Notes: generated from the letters alone by a model not told the origin. A stretch of 64,000 bases of DNA from Salisapilia sapeloensis (GCA_023334545.1 JAADVB010000047.1:29476-93475), one strand, 5' to 3'. Shown: positions 40,849 through 52,000, counted from the stretch's first letter. A program made the numbers and translations.

Positions 40849-42225
40849 TTAGCCAATCACATCCATGCGAGGATTCACACGAGATTTCCAAGCGCCGCAC
40901 GCCGTCGTCAGCACGTCCGCGATGCTTCCTACGTCCATGCCGGTCGCGCACAAGTCATTCAGCGTACGTACGTATTGAAGACTGTACGATGTGAACCCGT
41001 GGGCAATGCCAGTGTCTTTCACACCACACTTGGCTTCAAACAGCGTCAACACATCTTCCTGACAGTCGCTGTCGACATCGGCAATATTCGCCGTCAAAAG
41101 TTGCTTTTTCGCTTGAACCTCATACTCCCTTCGGATGCCGTCAAACATGGCATCAGCCTGCTCTCGTTCGTAAATCTCTTTCACAAGCTCTTTTGCAAAC
41201 GACCGACGGTCAGAACCCGTGGGCGCATCCAAGTACTCGTAGAACTTGGACACGAGCTCGACGTCCCGCGCACTCACGGCACTCGTCTCCTTCATCTTCA
41301 ACTCCGCGTTCTCCGCAAACTGCCCTGCAGTCATATCCTCTTCTCCACTGTCTGCCCCACTCATATCCAAAGTCGACTCAAAGTTTCCTAGGATCTCGCG
41401 CTCAATTTTCGGATCTCCGAAGCGCAGCACGTGACTCTTGCTCGTCTGCGTCCGGACCCTCGTGTACTGCTGCTCGACCTTTTCACTCGACAGATCCGTC
41501 AAGTCCGAGTCCTCCATCCAATTCACAGAGTACAGGTCACCTAGACAAGTATAGATCGGTTTGCCATTCACCATGGCATATGGAGGACAGTAAGTGCCCC
41601 ACGAACTTTCATGGGCATTCGCGGCCGTCGTGGCAAACGCATTGATCTTGCGCAGCCACTCGTCTGCAAACATCGACCCACTCTCACACGCTTCCATATA
41701 AAACATCAGCTCCTTGTACTTGCCTTGCGAATGCATCTCCTTCAATGTCTTTGTCAGCATCTTGGACGTCAATTTCTTGTCGTGGGGAAACACGACAAAG
41801 CCAGGGGCACCGTGGTCGACAAAGTTGATGAACACACGGTCCTCCTTGGTACTCGTGAGCACCTTGCGGCCTTGTGTGTACTCGGAATCTCCTAGCAGCA
41901 CATGCTGGAACATGTCCGGTGTCACGTCCTTGCCACTGTAGTCGACGTTGCAGCCAGCATACACGTCGACGGCAGAACTCTCATTTCCCGGTTTATTATA
42001 CAGCTTCCCGGGGAACGGGTTCCGTGGGCTGTTAGCGACGTCGTCGTACATCATGAGGATCGTGTTCTCTGCCGGGATCCCATGGCGACGTACGACATGG
42101 TAAGCATGGCAAGCATCGGCCTGGTGTCGGTAGTTAAAGTAGCCTGTGGATCCAGCCACGATAACAGCATAATTCTCCGCATACGCAGCGGAGAGCAAGA
42201 GCGAGAGGAAGAGAAGGATTCGCAT
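40849..42225 (-). CDS. Legumain-type asparaginyl endopeptidase (C13)
   Basis: Single-exon gene of 458 residues. A signal peptide (MRILLFLSLLLSAAYA) is followed by the caspase-like protease domain: YAVIVAGSTGYFNYRHQADA, DDVANSPRNPFPG, catalytic His138 in NFVDHGAPG, and Cys180 in YMEACESGSMF. The C-terminal 150 residues correspond to the legumain prodomain. Legumain cleaves after Asn in lysosome-like vacu­oles and matures other hydrolases; in an oomycete it could also be secreted. Its start is 95 bp from the divergent endonuclease V start. Confidence 0.95.
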   Translation of the reverse strand: MRILLFLSLLLSAAYAENYAVIVAGSTGYFNYRHQADACHAYHVVRRHGIPAENTILMMYDDVANSPRNPFPGKLYNKPGNESSAVDVYAGCNVDYSGKDVTPDMFQHVLLGDSEYTQGRKVLTSTKEDRVFINFVDHGAPGFVVFPHDKKLTSKMLTKTLKEMHSQGKYKELMFYMEACESGSMFADEWLRKINAFATTAANAHESSWGTYCPPYAMVNGKPIYTCLGDLYSVNWMEDSDLTDLSSEKVEQQYTRVRTQTSKSHVLRFGDPKIEREILGNFESTLDMSGADSGEEDMTAGQFAENAELKMKETSAVSARDVELVSKFYEYLDAPTGSDRRSFAKELVKEIYEREQADAMFDGIRREYEVQAKKQLLTANIADVDSDCQEDVLTLFEAKCGVKDTGIAHGFTSYSLQYVRTLNDLCATGMDVGSIADVLTTACGAWKSRVNPRMDVIG

Positions 42226-42319
42226 CGTTTTCTTTCTTTTCTTTCAAGATACACTGGTCCAGTTTATTCTTTTCTTTTGTATCATTTAAAATGTGTCATA
42301 TGGAAAGCTGGGTACAAAC

Positions 42320-43175
42320 ATGGAACAGAAGCATGTCCGAGAGGCATGGGCGGACGAGCAGCTCCGTCTGAAGCAATTGCTACGCGAAGATGACTCGGTT
42401 CAATGGGATCTAGGCAGAGATGCACTCGATAGAGATGTAGATGTAAAACCATTGACTAGAGTTGCCGGCGTGGACATTAGTTTCTTGAAAGGCTCGAACG
42501 AGCATGCTTGCGCCTCGCTCGTCGTGCTAGATTACACCTCCCTCACTCTTCTCTACGAAGCCTTCACATACGTTTCTCTCCCAGCACCATACATCCCTGG
42601 CTTCCTCGCCTTTCGAGAAGTACCAGCGCTCTGTAAGCTCTATCGAGACCTCGAGACTCGATGTCCTGACTTGTTGCCAGACATGACGCTTGTCGACGGC
42701 AATGGCATTCTGCATCCACGAGGCTTTGGCCTCGCCTCTCACTTTGGCGTGCTCATGGACATTCCTACCATTGGCGTGGGCAAAACGTTCTTGCACGTCG
42801 ATGGACTGACCAAAGGGAGTGTAAAGACCCAAATGGAGGACGCAAAGGCCCATGGAGACACCGTGACTGAGCTCATAGGTGATTCGGGCAAAGTATCCTC
42901 TAGCTAGAACTAAAAGGGGCTACGTCCTAATGCCATGGCGATAGGTATGGGGAGCTGCCGTGTGTGGCACGACGATGGTACAGAACCCGACGTTCGTGTC
43001 TGTCGGCCACCAAGTGAAGCTATCGACAGCAGTGGAAGTGAATCGCCATTGCTCCAAGTATCGCGTGCCGGAGCCGATCCGACAGGCAGACCAGCGGTCG
43101 AGGAAGATCATTCGCGAGTGGCAAGACAAGAACGCAGTGGACACGACTCTAGACACATACCATCGACATGCTTAA
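42320..43175 (+). CDS. Endonuclease V
   Basis: Two exons (42320-42892, 42945-43175) joined over a 52-nt intron give 267 residues. Endonuclease V cuts next to deoxyinosine in DNA or inosine in RNA (the main role in eukaryotes). Family residues are present: Asp52 in AGVDISF, YIPGFLAFRE (Glu100), Asp126 in LVDGNGILHPRGFGLASHFG, IGVGKT. The second exon supplies the C-terminal core (VWGAAVCGTTMVQNPTFVSVG; KYRVPEPIRQAD). The start is the first ATG in frame; codons upstream are open but have no ATG. The gene converges with the next minus-strand gene at 13 bp. Confidence 0.93.
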
Positions 43176-43188
43176 GAAAGAACTCTTG

Positions 43189-44499
43189 TTACAAAATGAC
43201 ACACCATCGAGACACAAAGCTCGGCGGTTCATCCTTCTCTCCACTCTTGTTATACCGACGGATCGTCGTCGGGACGAATGTGCCAGTGGGTCTACCTTGC
43301 AGTCGATGGGGTGCTAGGAGGACACCCAAGAGATCTTCTAAATCCGAATCAGAGATATACGGATCCAAGTACCAATTCCTCACTTGCACATCGTCCGAAT
43401 TCTCGTCTGCATGCCCAAAGTTCAGCGTCGAAAGCAGATCCACCGCCTCGGACGTGTACTCTGGTGTCCCACTTTCCACGAACACAGCGTCCGATACTAT
43501 AGCCACATTTAACTCCTTCACTTGCGTTTTGTATGCTAATATGCGTACATTTCCATGAGACGATGGTCGCAGACGCTATATTGGCGCGGAAGAGCTCGTA
43601 GAGACCAGCGAGGAACGGGTGGCAGCCTATACTACCCGAGTACTTCTGAACAAACGCTTGGGTATGCTGTCGAAGACGATGCTGGTGGTCCAGCGACCGA
43701 ACATAGCTGTCATGCACACGAGGCTGGAGTTCTTGTGTGTCTGTATTTATATGGTACGATGTGCTTTGAAGTTGGGACAGTCGCGTATCCAAAGTCGAGT
43801 ACTTTGGAGGTGCATTGGTGTTTGTATACAAATATCAAGTCAAAAATAGAAAAGTACCTGCCGAGTGGCCGCATCTCGATGGAACTGTCCGCGGACCTTG
43901 GCATTCGACTGCTCGAACATGTCGAGACTGGTAGGAAGGTCTTGTGGTTAGTCTAAGGTAAAGAAGATGTGGAGACACAAAGAGTACGTCTCGTCAAAGC
44001 AGGATGCATGGTCTGGGTTTCCACATCGCTGGAGACCCAAGCTCTCCACGACGCTTTCCAAGGACGTGTCATCACTTCTAGAGTCATCCGCGTCTGCTTT
44101 CAACCTGATGCATTCCTATAAGCTATAGCAAATATACTCATGTCTCTCTTAGGAAGACATACACCACTTGATCTAGCTTGCATGATCCAAAGTAGTCCAA
44201 TACGCGCCTAGCGAATGCATCGTGGTCATAATAAAATCGTCGACACAGGTCCTCCCACTGTTCTCGCCTCTCTTGCGACCTCCTCTGTAGCTCCTCACAG
44301 TTGCATGCTACAAAGACGTAAGAAATCTACACTTTGATCCAACATGCTACCTCAGAAACAGCTCAAGTAGATAGAAATGCTTCCTACCGTCTTGCATCAT
44401 CTTGTTCCAGTACAAAAGTGTCAACTCATTTAGCCAATCCAGTATCTTGTATTTTCTTTTCAACCAATCCGATCTAAAGCTGCAATGTAGCCATGTCAT
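43189..44499 (-). CDS. Unknown six-exon gene
   Basis: Exons 44499-44388, 44307-44165, 44115-43979, 43927-43858, 43723-43562 and 43512-43189 join in phase to 315 residues. Most introns are 49-81 nt; the fourth is 134 nt. The first third is helical and basic/aromatic (WLKRKYKILDWLNELTLLYW), then a charged coiled-coil-like part (EELQRRSQERREQWEDLCRR), and the last third is acidic (DPYISDSDLEDLLGV). An alternative last junction uses a 28-nt gap (43513-43558 region) that is also in phase but shorter than any other intron here. Family not recognised. The start lies only 8 bp after the BBS4 stop on the same strand, so the possibility of a BBS4 extension or shared transcript should be kept in mind. 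Confidence 0.55.
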
Positions 44500-44507
44500 G
44501 TTCAAGT

Positions 44508-45791
44508 TCAGATCTCTCGGAGCACTTCCAGGAGCTGCTGGCGCTGCTGAAGTACCTCCTGGTCACTCGTACGTGTCTCTTCATCCAGAGTCTCAAAGAT
44601 ACCTTCAAAAAAGTCCAATTGGACTTTGGCACGTTCCATCTCGTCATTGTTAAACAGCGTGATGGCGTAGTTCAGATGGAACAAGTGGTCACTTTCCATG
44701 TCAATGGACTTGTCAAACGCAGTACAAGCATTCTCAAAGTCATCCAGACGGCTCAAGGTAATGGCGAGGTACATGTATGAGCTAGCAAAGTCTGGCTTTA
44801 GATTAATCGCCGCACTAAAATAGTGGAACGCCGACGCATATTGACCAGTGTTCAGGTGCACGAGACCGAGGTTGTAGCACGTGATCCACTCGAATGGATC
44901 TAGATACAGAGCCCGTTTTAAACACGACACAGCTGCTACGAAACGCTGCTTCCCAAAGAAGCACATGCCGATATTATTCCACAATTGTGCTGACGCCGGT
45001 GTCTGCACGGCCGCCACGCGGTACTTGACAAGCGCGACGTCCATGTCTCCATTGTCCTGGATGATGGACCCGGCAGCCAGAATCGTCTTGGGATTGCGCG
45101 GATCGTGCGTGAGTGAGTTACCAAGATAATCAAAAGCTCGATAGTTTTCTCCAATGCGGAGGTAGAGTAGACCTAGCGTCGTCAGTATCTCTGGGTTCTC
45201 GGGTGAAAACTCGAGCGCTTCCAAATACACTTCAACCGCTTCCTTGTACTTTTCCTGTAGAGTAAACACCTTGCCTAGTTGGAGGAACGTCGCGTCGTGC
45301 CGAGTGATGCCATTCGCTCGCTGCAGATCGTCCACCGCGGCGTCGTAGTCTTTCAGGTACATGTGACAGAGACCGATGCTATAGAACACTTCCCAGTCCT
45401 CCATGCGACCAGAATCGACGATACCTTCATACACTTCGATGGCAGAAGTATGCTTTCCTAGTAAATATAACGACCTTCCGACTTGCTTCAGGTTCTCCTT
45501 GTTATCCGGATTTAGCACCGTCGCGGCTTGGAAGAGCTGTAGGCTGTCTTGGATACGGCCTCGATGGCGAAGTATCAACGCCTTGATGTAGATCGGGTAC
45601 TCGCTCAGTCCCTGATGCTCCCGTAAGACGCTTTCGACGACACGCAGACATTCCGAATGCTCCGAACGCAAGTAGAGTCGATGTAGGAACCAGTTCTGGT
45701 ACGAAGGTGGGACCACACCCGCGTCCCGTTGTACAGCTGCATGGTAATCACGTGGAGACTTGGCTTGATCGAGTAGATCCGACGTCGTCAT
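44508..45791 (-). CDS. BBS4: BBSome subunit BBS4
   Basis: Single-exon gene of 427 residues made almost entirely of TPR repeats. Starting block SYQNWFLHRLYLRSEHSECL matches the BBS4 N-terminus, followed by VGRSLYLLGKHTSAIEVYE, the TPR VFYSIGLCHMYLKDYDAAVD, LGLLYLRIGENYRAFDYLG and NNIGMCFFGKQRFVAAVSCL, GLVHLNTGQYASAFHYFSAA. BBS4 is part of the BBSome coat complex that traffics membrane proteins in cilia, so the organism should have a flagellated stage. Human BBS4 is about 90 residues longer at its C-terminus. Divergent from the GOLGA7-like gene (95 bp). Confidence 0.93.
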   Translation of the reverse strand: MTTSDLLDQAKSPRDYHAAVQRDAGVVPPSYQNWFLHRLYLRSEHSECLRVVESVLREHQGLSEYPIYIKALILRHRGRIQDSLQLFQAATVLNPDNKENLKQVGRSLYLLGKHTSAIEVYEGIVDSGRMEDWEVFYSIGLCHMYLKDYDAAVDDLQRANGITRHDATFLQLGKVFTLQEKYKEAVEVYLEALEFSPENPEILTTLGLLYLRIGENYRAFDYLGNSLTHDPRNPKTILAAGSIIQDNGDMDVALVKYRVAAVQTPASAQLWNNIGMCFFGKQRFVAAVSCLKRALYLDPFEWITCYNLGLVHLNTGQYASAFHYFSAAINLKPDFASSYMYLAITLSRLDDFENACTAFDKSIDMESDHLFHLNYAITLFNNDEMERAKVQLDFFEGIFETLDEETRTSDQEVLQQRQQLLEVLREI

Positions 45792-45886
45792 GGTGACAAG
45801 TAGCTACGTCGACCAACTTTCCATTGGTACTGTGAAACGGCGCGTGCTAATAATACATCTCGACGACAAAGGGTGGGCAAGAAGGA

Positions 45887-46393
45887 ATGGTAGAAGAAGG
45901 ACATGTAGTAGCTCGTTTAGATCCGATCGGGGATATTTTTGTTAATGGGCTCGCGAACGGGTATGCAGATGAGTACCCTGGTAATTGGGACGCGTCCTTT
46001 GCAGAGTACATGACAAAGGAAGAGTTTGACGACGCGATCAAGAAAATCAATGACGCACTCTTTGATCTGTGGCCGTGTATGCCGTGCACGACGCTTGCCT
46101 ACGGTTGCTGCCTATGTACGTGTGGCCTATCTATCTACGGTGCCTCTTTGCAAGTGAAGGAGGCTGAGGAACGCACGAGAGCACAGATCCAGCGGATCAA
46201 TGAACAAAATAATTTCAAAGCGAACAAGGTCGAGTGGAAGCTCGTACGCATCTGGTATCGACGCTACTCGTACATTGACATTACCACCACGTCTGCACCT
46301 ATTGCCGACGAAGATACTAGTAAGATGCAGTCTGTAGCTATGAGTCCAGACGCTCCGCCGACAGAAGAAATGGCACGAGTCCAGGCAGAATAG
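45887..46393 (+). CDS. GOLGA7/ERF4-family protein (palmitoyltransferase cofactor)
   Basis: Single-exon gene of 168 residues. The Golgin A7/ERF4 domain spans about 25-130: EYPGNWDASFAEYMTKEEFD, then the Cys-rich hydrophobic core CMPCTTLAYGCCLCTCGLSI and NKVEWKLVRIWYRRYSYIDI. These proteins stabilise DHHC-type palmitoyltransferases (Erf2/ZDHHC9) that act on Ras-like proteins at Golgi or ER. The Cys cluster is likely palmitoylated. The tail is polar and acidic. Length matches human GOLGA7 (137) with a short extension. Confidence 0.82.
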   Translation: MVEEGHVVARLDPIGDIFVNGLANGYADEYPGNWDASFAEYMTKEEFDDAIKKINDALFDLWPCMPCTTLAYGCCLCTCGLSIYGASLQVKEAEERTRAQIQRINEQNNFKANKVEWKLVRIWYRRYSYIDITTTSAPIADEDTSKMQSVAMSPDAPPTEEMARVQAE

Positions 46394-46459
46394 CCTTGAA
46401 TCAATTTTGAAACATGTCGTTTGCTTCTCACCATCCTTCCTACTCTCGTTAACACTAGA

Positions 46460-48682
46460 CTAATAAAACACAAAGGAAGCAGAGAGCTGTCGGCTGAACG
46501 ACCGACCTTCGATATTTCTTCGATTCAGACCAGACTCCTCGAGCGCCAAGGCTGTCGCAAAGCCTCCCTGTATTTCACTTTCACGGAAACAGCTCCGACT
46601 CGCGGAGCCGAATGTCCTCTTGCGGTCCACCTCTGCGTACCCCGTATTGTACCGATGCACTTGTAAACGGTTCATACTCAACCGACTCACTTGCTCCTGT
46701 GATAGCGACTCACATATCGCCCTGGGGCAATGGAGCGTATCAAGTAGATGCTGGAAGATGCCACTCGTCTTGAAAGTAGCAAAGGCATGATCATCTAAAG
46801 CAGCGAGGATCTCCTTTCGAGCGTCGTTGAACGTGTCCATCTGGACACTGTCTTCCCTCACGTCGTTCTCGATCGACTGCACCGTCTTCTTCGATATGGA
46901 CACCGGCATAGGCGCTTCCACCGCCAAGAACTTGAAATAGATCATCAAAGCAATCTCATGGTTCTGTTCATCACACCGGCGTTCTAGAGAGTGGCTGAAG
47001 CTTTCAATCGCTCGAAAGAGCTCCACTTCATTGTACTTACACCTTCGAGCCAAACAGTCTGCGCTCCACAATCGACACGCTTCGTAGTGCATCAAGACGT
47101 GCTCGACAGAACAACTTTCACGCAAACACTTGATACAAAACTCGGCGTAGAGCTGCGGTAGGTCTGAAAAGAACTCGTGAAATAAATCTTGACTCAATTG
47201 GAGAGCCAAGCAGTCTTTCGTCGCCTTCACCGTGATGAGCGATAAGGTATCTAGGAGAATCGCTTCTTGACCAAAGTACCCGCCTGGATATACTTTGATC
47301 ACTCCATCTTTCACATAGTCTGCAGTTCCGTTCGTCTTCTTGTCACCTACTTCCGATGGCAGCTTTTCGACTGTCGTTCCGTACTCTATCTCCACCTCTC
47401 CTGTTAAAAGTAAATAAAAGTCATGCGTCGGCGCACCCGACCACATGACGTACGTCCCGCTCATCCACTCGACTAGCTTACTGATAATACTAAGCTCTCG
47501 GAGCTTGTAGCTGGAAACTGCACCGAGGAACGTGGATCCCTGTCGTACCACCGAACCTATTTGCTGGAGCCGGATGTGCTCCTGTATAGCGATACGTATC
47601 CCAGGCGAGAGAGCTCCGACCATTTCAAATGTACTCCGATCAAAGGACAGGAGAAGCGAGTCCGAGAGTGCCGTCACAGTCGCCACTCGCGGCAGATCAT
47701 ATAGCAGTGTAATTTCGCCGAAGAAACTCCCGGAGCTCAAACGACTAAGCGCCGAGAACGTTTTGGTACTAGATGAGGAAGAAGCTGCTTGGTCGGAACT
47801 AGAGCCATCATCCTTCTTAGATACAAAACTGGAGGACGATGCCATGCGTTCGAAAGGCACACTTGCCTGTAGACTTCCTCGAACACATACGTAGAAGCAC
47901 TCTTCCCTTGCTCCTCGCTCATACAACAGTTCATCTCGAGAGATAAATCGGTACGTGCACAAGTTGCAAAGTGCCTCCAAAATCGAGACGTCGACATTCG
48001 CAAGGAACGGAATGTCCGCGAGGTAGATCACAAAGTCCGCTTCGATTATCGAATGCAAGTAGTGAATCTTTTCAGCCGTCGTCATGGTACGACCGTGCGC
48101 GTCACGTGACCTCGGGTCCGAGAAACGAGCAGTGTGCTTCGTATTGGGCTTATGAGCCATCGCTTGGTTCCGCAGCTTGGACAGCTCCGGCTTGACAAGC
48201 TTGAGTAGAGTGCAGCCAGTCGTCACATCCGCCGTAAAGAGGTTTCGATCCAACATGGCTTCCATGGATGGTCGATTCGATGCCTTCTGCTTGCTCGTCA
48301 CATTCGACCCATCGTCTGCAAAGCGCTTGACGAGCTGCTCTCGAACTGCGCATGCTATAAAATGTCCTGGTTTGCGCTGACCTAGTCTAGTCGTCTTGCA
48401 GTCCGTTACTTTCGTCACCTTCCTCGCAGCTTCCGCTGGCTCGGTGATGTAGCTCACATCCACGCCTCCTTCAGCGATAATATAAAAACTCCGTCCGTCA
48501 TTCTGGATTTTAGCTCCTTTGGCGACCGTAACGACTTGGAAGCAGTGCGCGAGGTCGTTTAAGAGATGGTCGTCCAAATGCCGCATGAAGGATGCTGTAC
48601 GTAGTGTTGCAACAATAAGATCGTGTGTTGGCCCACTCGGGTAACTGTATTTTAGCGTTTGCGTTGACAACAGTCCTCCCAT
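46460..48682 (-). CDS. Three cyclic-nucleotide-binding domains fused to an RGS domain
   Basis: Single-exon gene of 740 residues. The N-terminus MGGLLSTQ fits an N-myristoylation site (Gly2, Ser6). CNB1 (about 25-120) is degenerate. CNB2 (about 225-385) has an intact phosphate-binding cassette SFFGEITLLYDLPRVATVTA, interrupted earlier by a Ser-rich insert. CNB3 (about 395-525) has YFGQEAILLDTLSLITVKA, lacking the Pro-Arg. Residues about 530-680 match an RGS fold: QLYAEFCIKCLRESCSVEHV, HYEACRLWSA, then APMPVSISKKTVQSIENDV and DDHAFATFKTSGIFQHLLDT. The protein could let cAMP or cGMP control a G-protein GAP at a membrane. RGS call is by pattern and moderately sure. Confidence 0.8.
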   Translation of the reverse strand: MGGLLSTQTLKYSYPSGPTHDLIVATLRTASFMRHLDDHLLNDLAHCFQVVTVAKGAKIQNDGRSFYIIAEGGVDVSYITEPAEAARKVTKVTDCKTTRLGQRKPGHFIACAVREQLVKRFADDGSNVTSKQKASNRPSMEAMLDRNLFTADVTTGCTLLKLVKPELSKLRNQAMAHKPNTKHTARFSDPRSRDAHGRTMTTAEKIHYLHSIIEADFVIYLADIPFLANVDVSILEALCNLCTYRFISRDELLYERGAREECFYVCVRGSLQASVPFERMASSSSFVSKKDDGSSSDQAASSSSSTKTFSALSRLSSGSFFGEITLLYDLPRVATVTALSDSLLLSFDRSTFEMVGALSPGIRIAIQEHIRLQQIGSVVRQGSTFLGAVSSYKLRELSIISKLVEWMSGTYVMWSGAPTHDFYLLLTGEVEIEYGTTVEKLPSEVGDKKTNGTADYVKDGVIKVYPGGYFGQEAILLDTLSLITVKATKDCLALQLSQDLFHEFFSDLPQLYAEFCIKCLRESCSVEHVLMHYEACRLWSADCLARRCKYNEVELFRAIESFSHSLERRCDEQNHEIALMIYFKFLAVEAPMPVSISKKTVQSIENDVREDSVQMDTFNDARKEILAALDDHAFATFKTSGIFQHLLDTLHCPRAICESLSQEQVSRLSMNRLQVHRYNTGYAEVDRKRTFGSASRSCFRESEIQGGFATALALEESGLNRRNIEGRSFSRQLSASFVFY

Positions 48683-49000
48683 GTCGCCTTAGGATCCTAC
48701 AAACTGCAGGTCGGGACAACGCGATAAAAGGCGATCCAGAGTTTCCAGTGCACGAGATTACCACGTCCCTTCAAGTCACTTTCTATCGAAAGACCTCGGT
48801 CCGTGAGCTAGTAAGCGCGCTCGACACTTGTTCTCTAGTAATTGGCTTCCTGCTTGACGTCCTCATCCTGACAAAAATAGATGCATGAGGTAGGACAAAG
48901 ATAGCATTCGGTCGAAACCTTCGGGAGGAGGCGCTTGGACGTGCCTACACAAACATTTGCGACTCAATTGACATCCGTCACATCGTGCTCAAACCTGATC
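48683..49000. promoter_or_regulatory. Divergent intergenic region CNB-RGS / EF-hand gene
   Basis: A 318 bp region between divergent starts. No specific element recognised. Confidence 0.35.
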
Positions 49001-52000
49001 ATGCCGTCCATGCAAGGCAGAATCGATAGCATGGGCACTGTTGGTATGTAGCCTTCTTTGATGGATAGACGACTAGGACTGATACTCTAACGAATGCCAT
49101 CTCGTCATGTAGCTTGGAACCAGTACCAGCGCCTTTTGACGGATGAACGCTTGATGGCGTACTTTAGTGCAGAGGCAGATCGCTTTGCGGCATCCACTTC
49201 CAAGCCGGATGACATCCTTCGGAGGTTCAGTCTCAGTGGCGACGGGTATCTAGATCTGAAAGAGTTCCAGCTTGCCATGAAACGACTTGGCATGTGGTCT
49301 GAACTTGACTTCTCTCATTCCACTTCCCATGCATCTGACGCAAGTGAGACGGCAATGAAACGAGCTCGGGAACTTTTCACGGTCTTTTGTCCAACCCACG
49401 TACGCAAATTGGACATTGGGCTCTTTTGCCGCATCATGACCGAATGGTCTCTTCGTCTGATGCGCAAGCGAGCGATTGAGAGTCGACAGTCAGCACCGTC
49501 ATTGCCAACACCTCGGGACTCTCTCTCGAGTTTAAATGACAATTTTATTCGTTCTTCGTACAACAATTTGGACGGCATCGCAGCACCGTACGCGACCGAG
49601 CGATCAAGGGTTGTGCAAGACCCGAGGAAGCCTCTTATACCAAATGAAGCAGAGCCGTACGCGGCACTCTGGCGACGTCTTGTTGAGCCGATCCACCGCA
49701 GTATGGAGAAACTCCAGCACATGTTCTTCAACATGGACATCGGAAGCACTGGCAGTGTCAAGCAAGAGGAATTCGAACTCGCTCTTAGTCACATCGGTGT
49801 CTTCCTTACTCCTCAAGAGTACCAGGACCTGTACAAGTCGTTCCCAGACAATGTGAAATTTGCAGGTGACCACGCGTCCGCTTTCGAAGTGAAATACGCC
49901 AACTTCCTTTTACTGTTTAAAGAAAAGGATCATCTAGAACACACTACCACCTCCTCTCATGCCACACCTCCAGTCGCTGGTGTTGGAAGTGGGAGATTAT
50001 GGGATCTAATCGTGATGGAACGAGAGAAACTTGCATCCATGTTCCACCAGTACGAACGCATTCATCAGTATGAGCTTCCACCCGACAGCTTTCGAGAATG
50101 TCTTCGCCAAGCCGGGATTTCTATGAGCAATGCAGACTTCGCTGCCCTACGTGTTCGTCTTCTACCATACACGTAAGAGCCATTAGCTTCTTTATATTAT
50201 ATAATTTATTAATATTTGTCTTTTGTAGAGACTCCAACGGATGTATACGGCTCTCTCCTCTCGTCCAGGCCATTGCAGACAGCGAGATCGCCACGCACAA
50301 GACGGCCATTGCTCCACAGTCCAAACCGCCAGCGCAAGCTGCGACGAATGAACCAAAGCAGGGCAAACGCACATCGCCAGGCCCACCACTGGACGATGCA
50401 CAGGACGAATATCAAGCTCTTCCTCGTCCAGCAGGAAAGTCTAATCAGCAACGGTACACTCTACGAGCCTCTTGTTATCTTCCGTAGGTGCTAACACCCT
50501 CCTTATTAGAGATGCGGAGGCGAACCGGTCCATCGTACGCATTCGAGACGAAAGTCGATGGAAGAGTAACTTGGGCCTCCACCTGACCCAGTCAGAGGAC
50601 CAAACGCCCGACAATACGGTACGCCAGAAACCCATGAACGTAAACGTCTGTGCTGCGTTGGAGGCGCTCGAGCAGCGGATCTTGTACAAAATGCATCAGG
50701 CGCAGCAGCTCGGACGGCCCAACGTCAACTCGGTACAGGCAGTGTTCCCAGGTGACCAGTTCGGGAAGATCACGCGAGGACAGTTTCGCCAGAGCCTTGC
50801 ACACATCGGTCTCATCGCTCGGTACGCTGAAGTCGAAGCTCTGTTCTGGAAGCTCGACGCTCTTGGTCGAGGGTACATTGAAAACGAAGCTCTGTACGCG
50901 CATCTCGCAAGAGCGAGTGCTCGGCGAGAGAGAAGACAGTCGGACGAGGTGGAAGGTAGCTCTTCCGTTCAGGATGAAGAAGCAGACAAGAGGAATGGTC
51001 TGTATGTCGATATATCCGATGAAGACGATCGAGAACAAGTGTCGTCTCGAAGCTTCTCTCGGTCGGTGCAAAAGATCTTTGAGGCCATGCTGTCTGATCT
51101 GCCGCTTGTCGTTCGACTGTGTCGGCAAGAAGACACCTACCAAACAGGCACAGTCTCCCGTGCGCAGCTTTTAGGTATCATGTATGAAGCCGGCATCCTA
51201 GCACCAGCGTCCGACATGCAGGCTGCTGTAGGCGCTTTGGCCAGTAAGAGCAGTGCTAGTCCGGACGACGTTGGCAGTTCAGAATCGACATCACCACGCA
51301 TTGACTATGTGGGCATGGAAGATAAGCTTATGAATCTATGTAGCGACCTCCTGTCGCCTTGTAAGAGTAGGCAGCACCAGTCCACGACGTCTGTCCTGCT
51401 GTCGCCCCACGAGCGTGCGAATGATGACAACCGTCGGACCTTGATGAGCAGTGGAGACTACCAGGAACACATCAGCCGACGTCGTGTGAACTACAACCAT
51501 CCAGCAGCAAAGTCTTCTCTTCGGATTGTTGATCCAGTCATGGAAACCAACGCGGTGGAACAAAAGGAGAGAAGCTCTCAAGGAGGAGAGCGACGCAATC
51601 GCCGAGCTCTAATCGTGATTCTACAAGAACTACTCGAAAGCCGAGGCATCTTAAAGACCGTCATGGACTTGTACAGACGAGCGGACCTGCATGGATACGT
51701 GACGAGGGCCGAGCTTGCAGACATCTTCCTTTCGTCCCGCCTCGCCTTGAATTTCTCCACATCACTCACATGTGGCATGTCCGTGCATGAGTTTATCGAC
51801 GAAATGTACCCTACAGATGGGACGGAGCCACGCCTTGTGTCGTTCCTGGATGTGATTAAGCGTGCAACTGACCTTTTCGCCGAGGTTACCAATGGAAAGC
51901 TCGACGGCTCGAGAAACGGTAGTCAAGCTACCAAGCACGATCGCCCGCAGCACTATCGATCTCGACGGAACCATACAGGAGGATGGGTCCAGGGCTTTGA

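Noticed and set aside
43513-43558. 28-nt intron in the six-exon gene
   Set aside because: In phase, but far shorter than every other intron here; a 49-nt alternative with normal ends is preferred.
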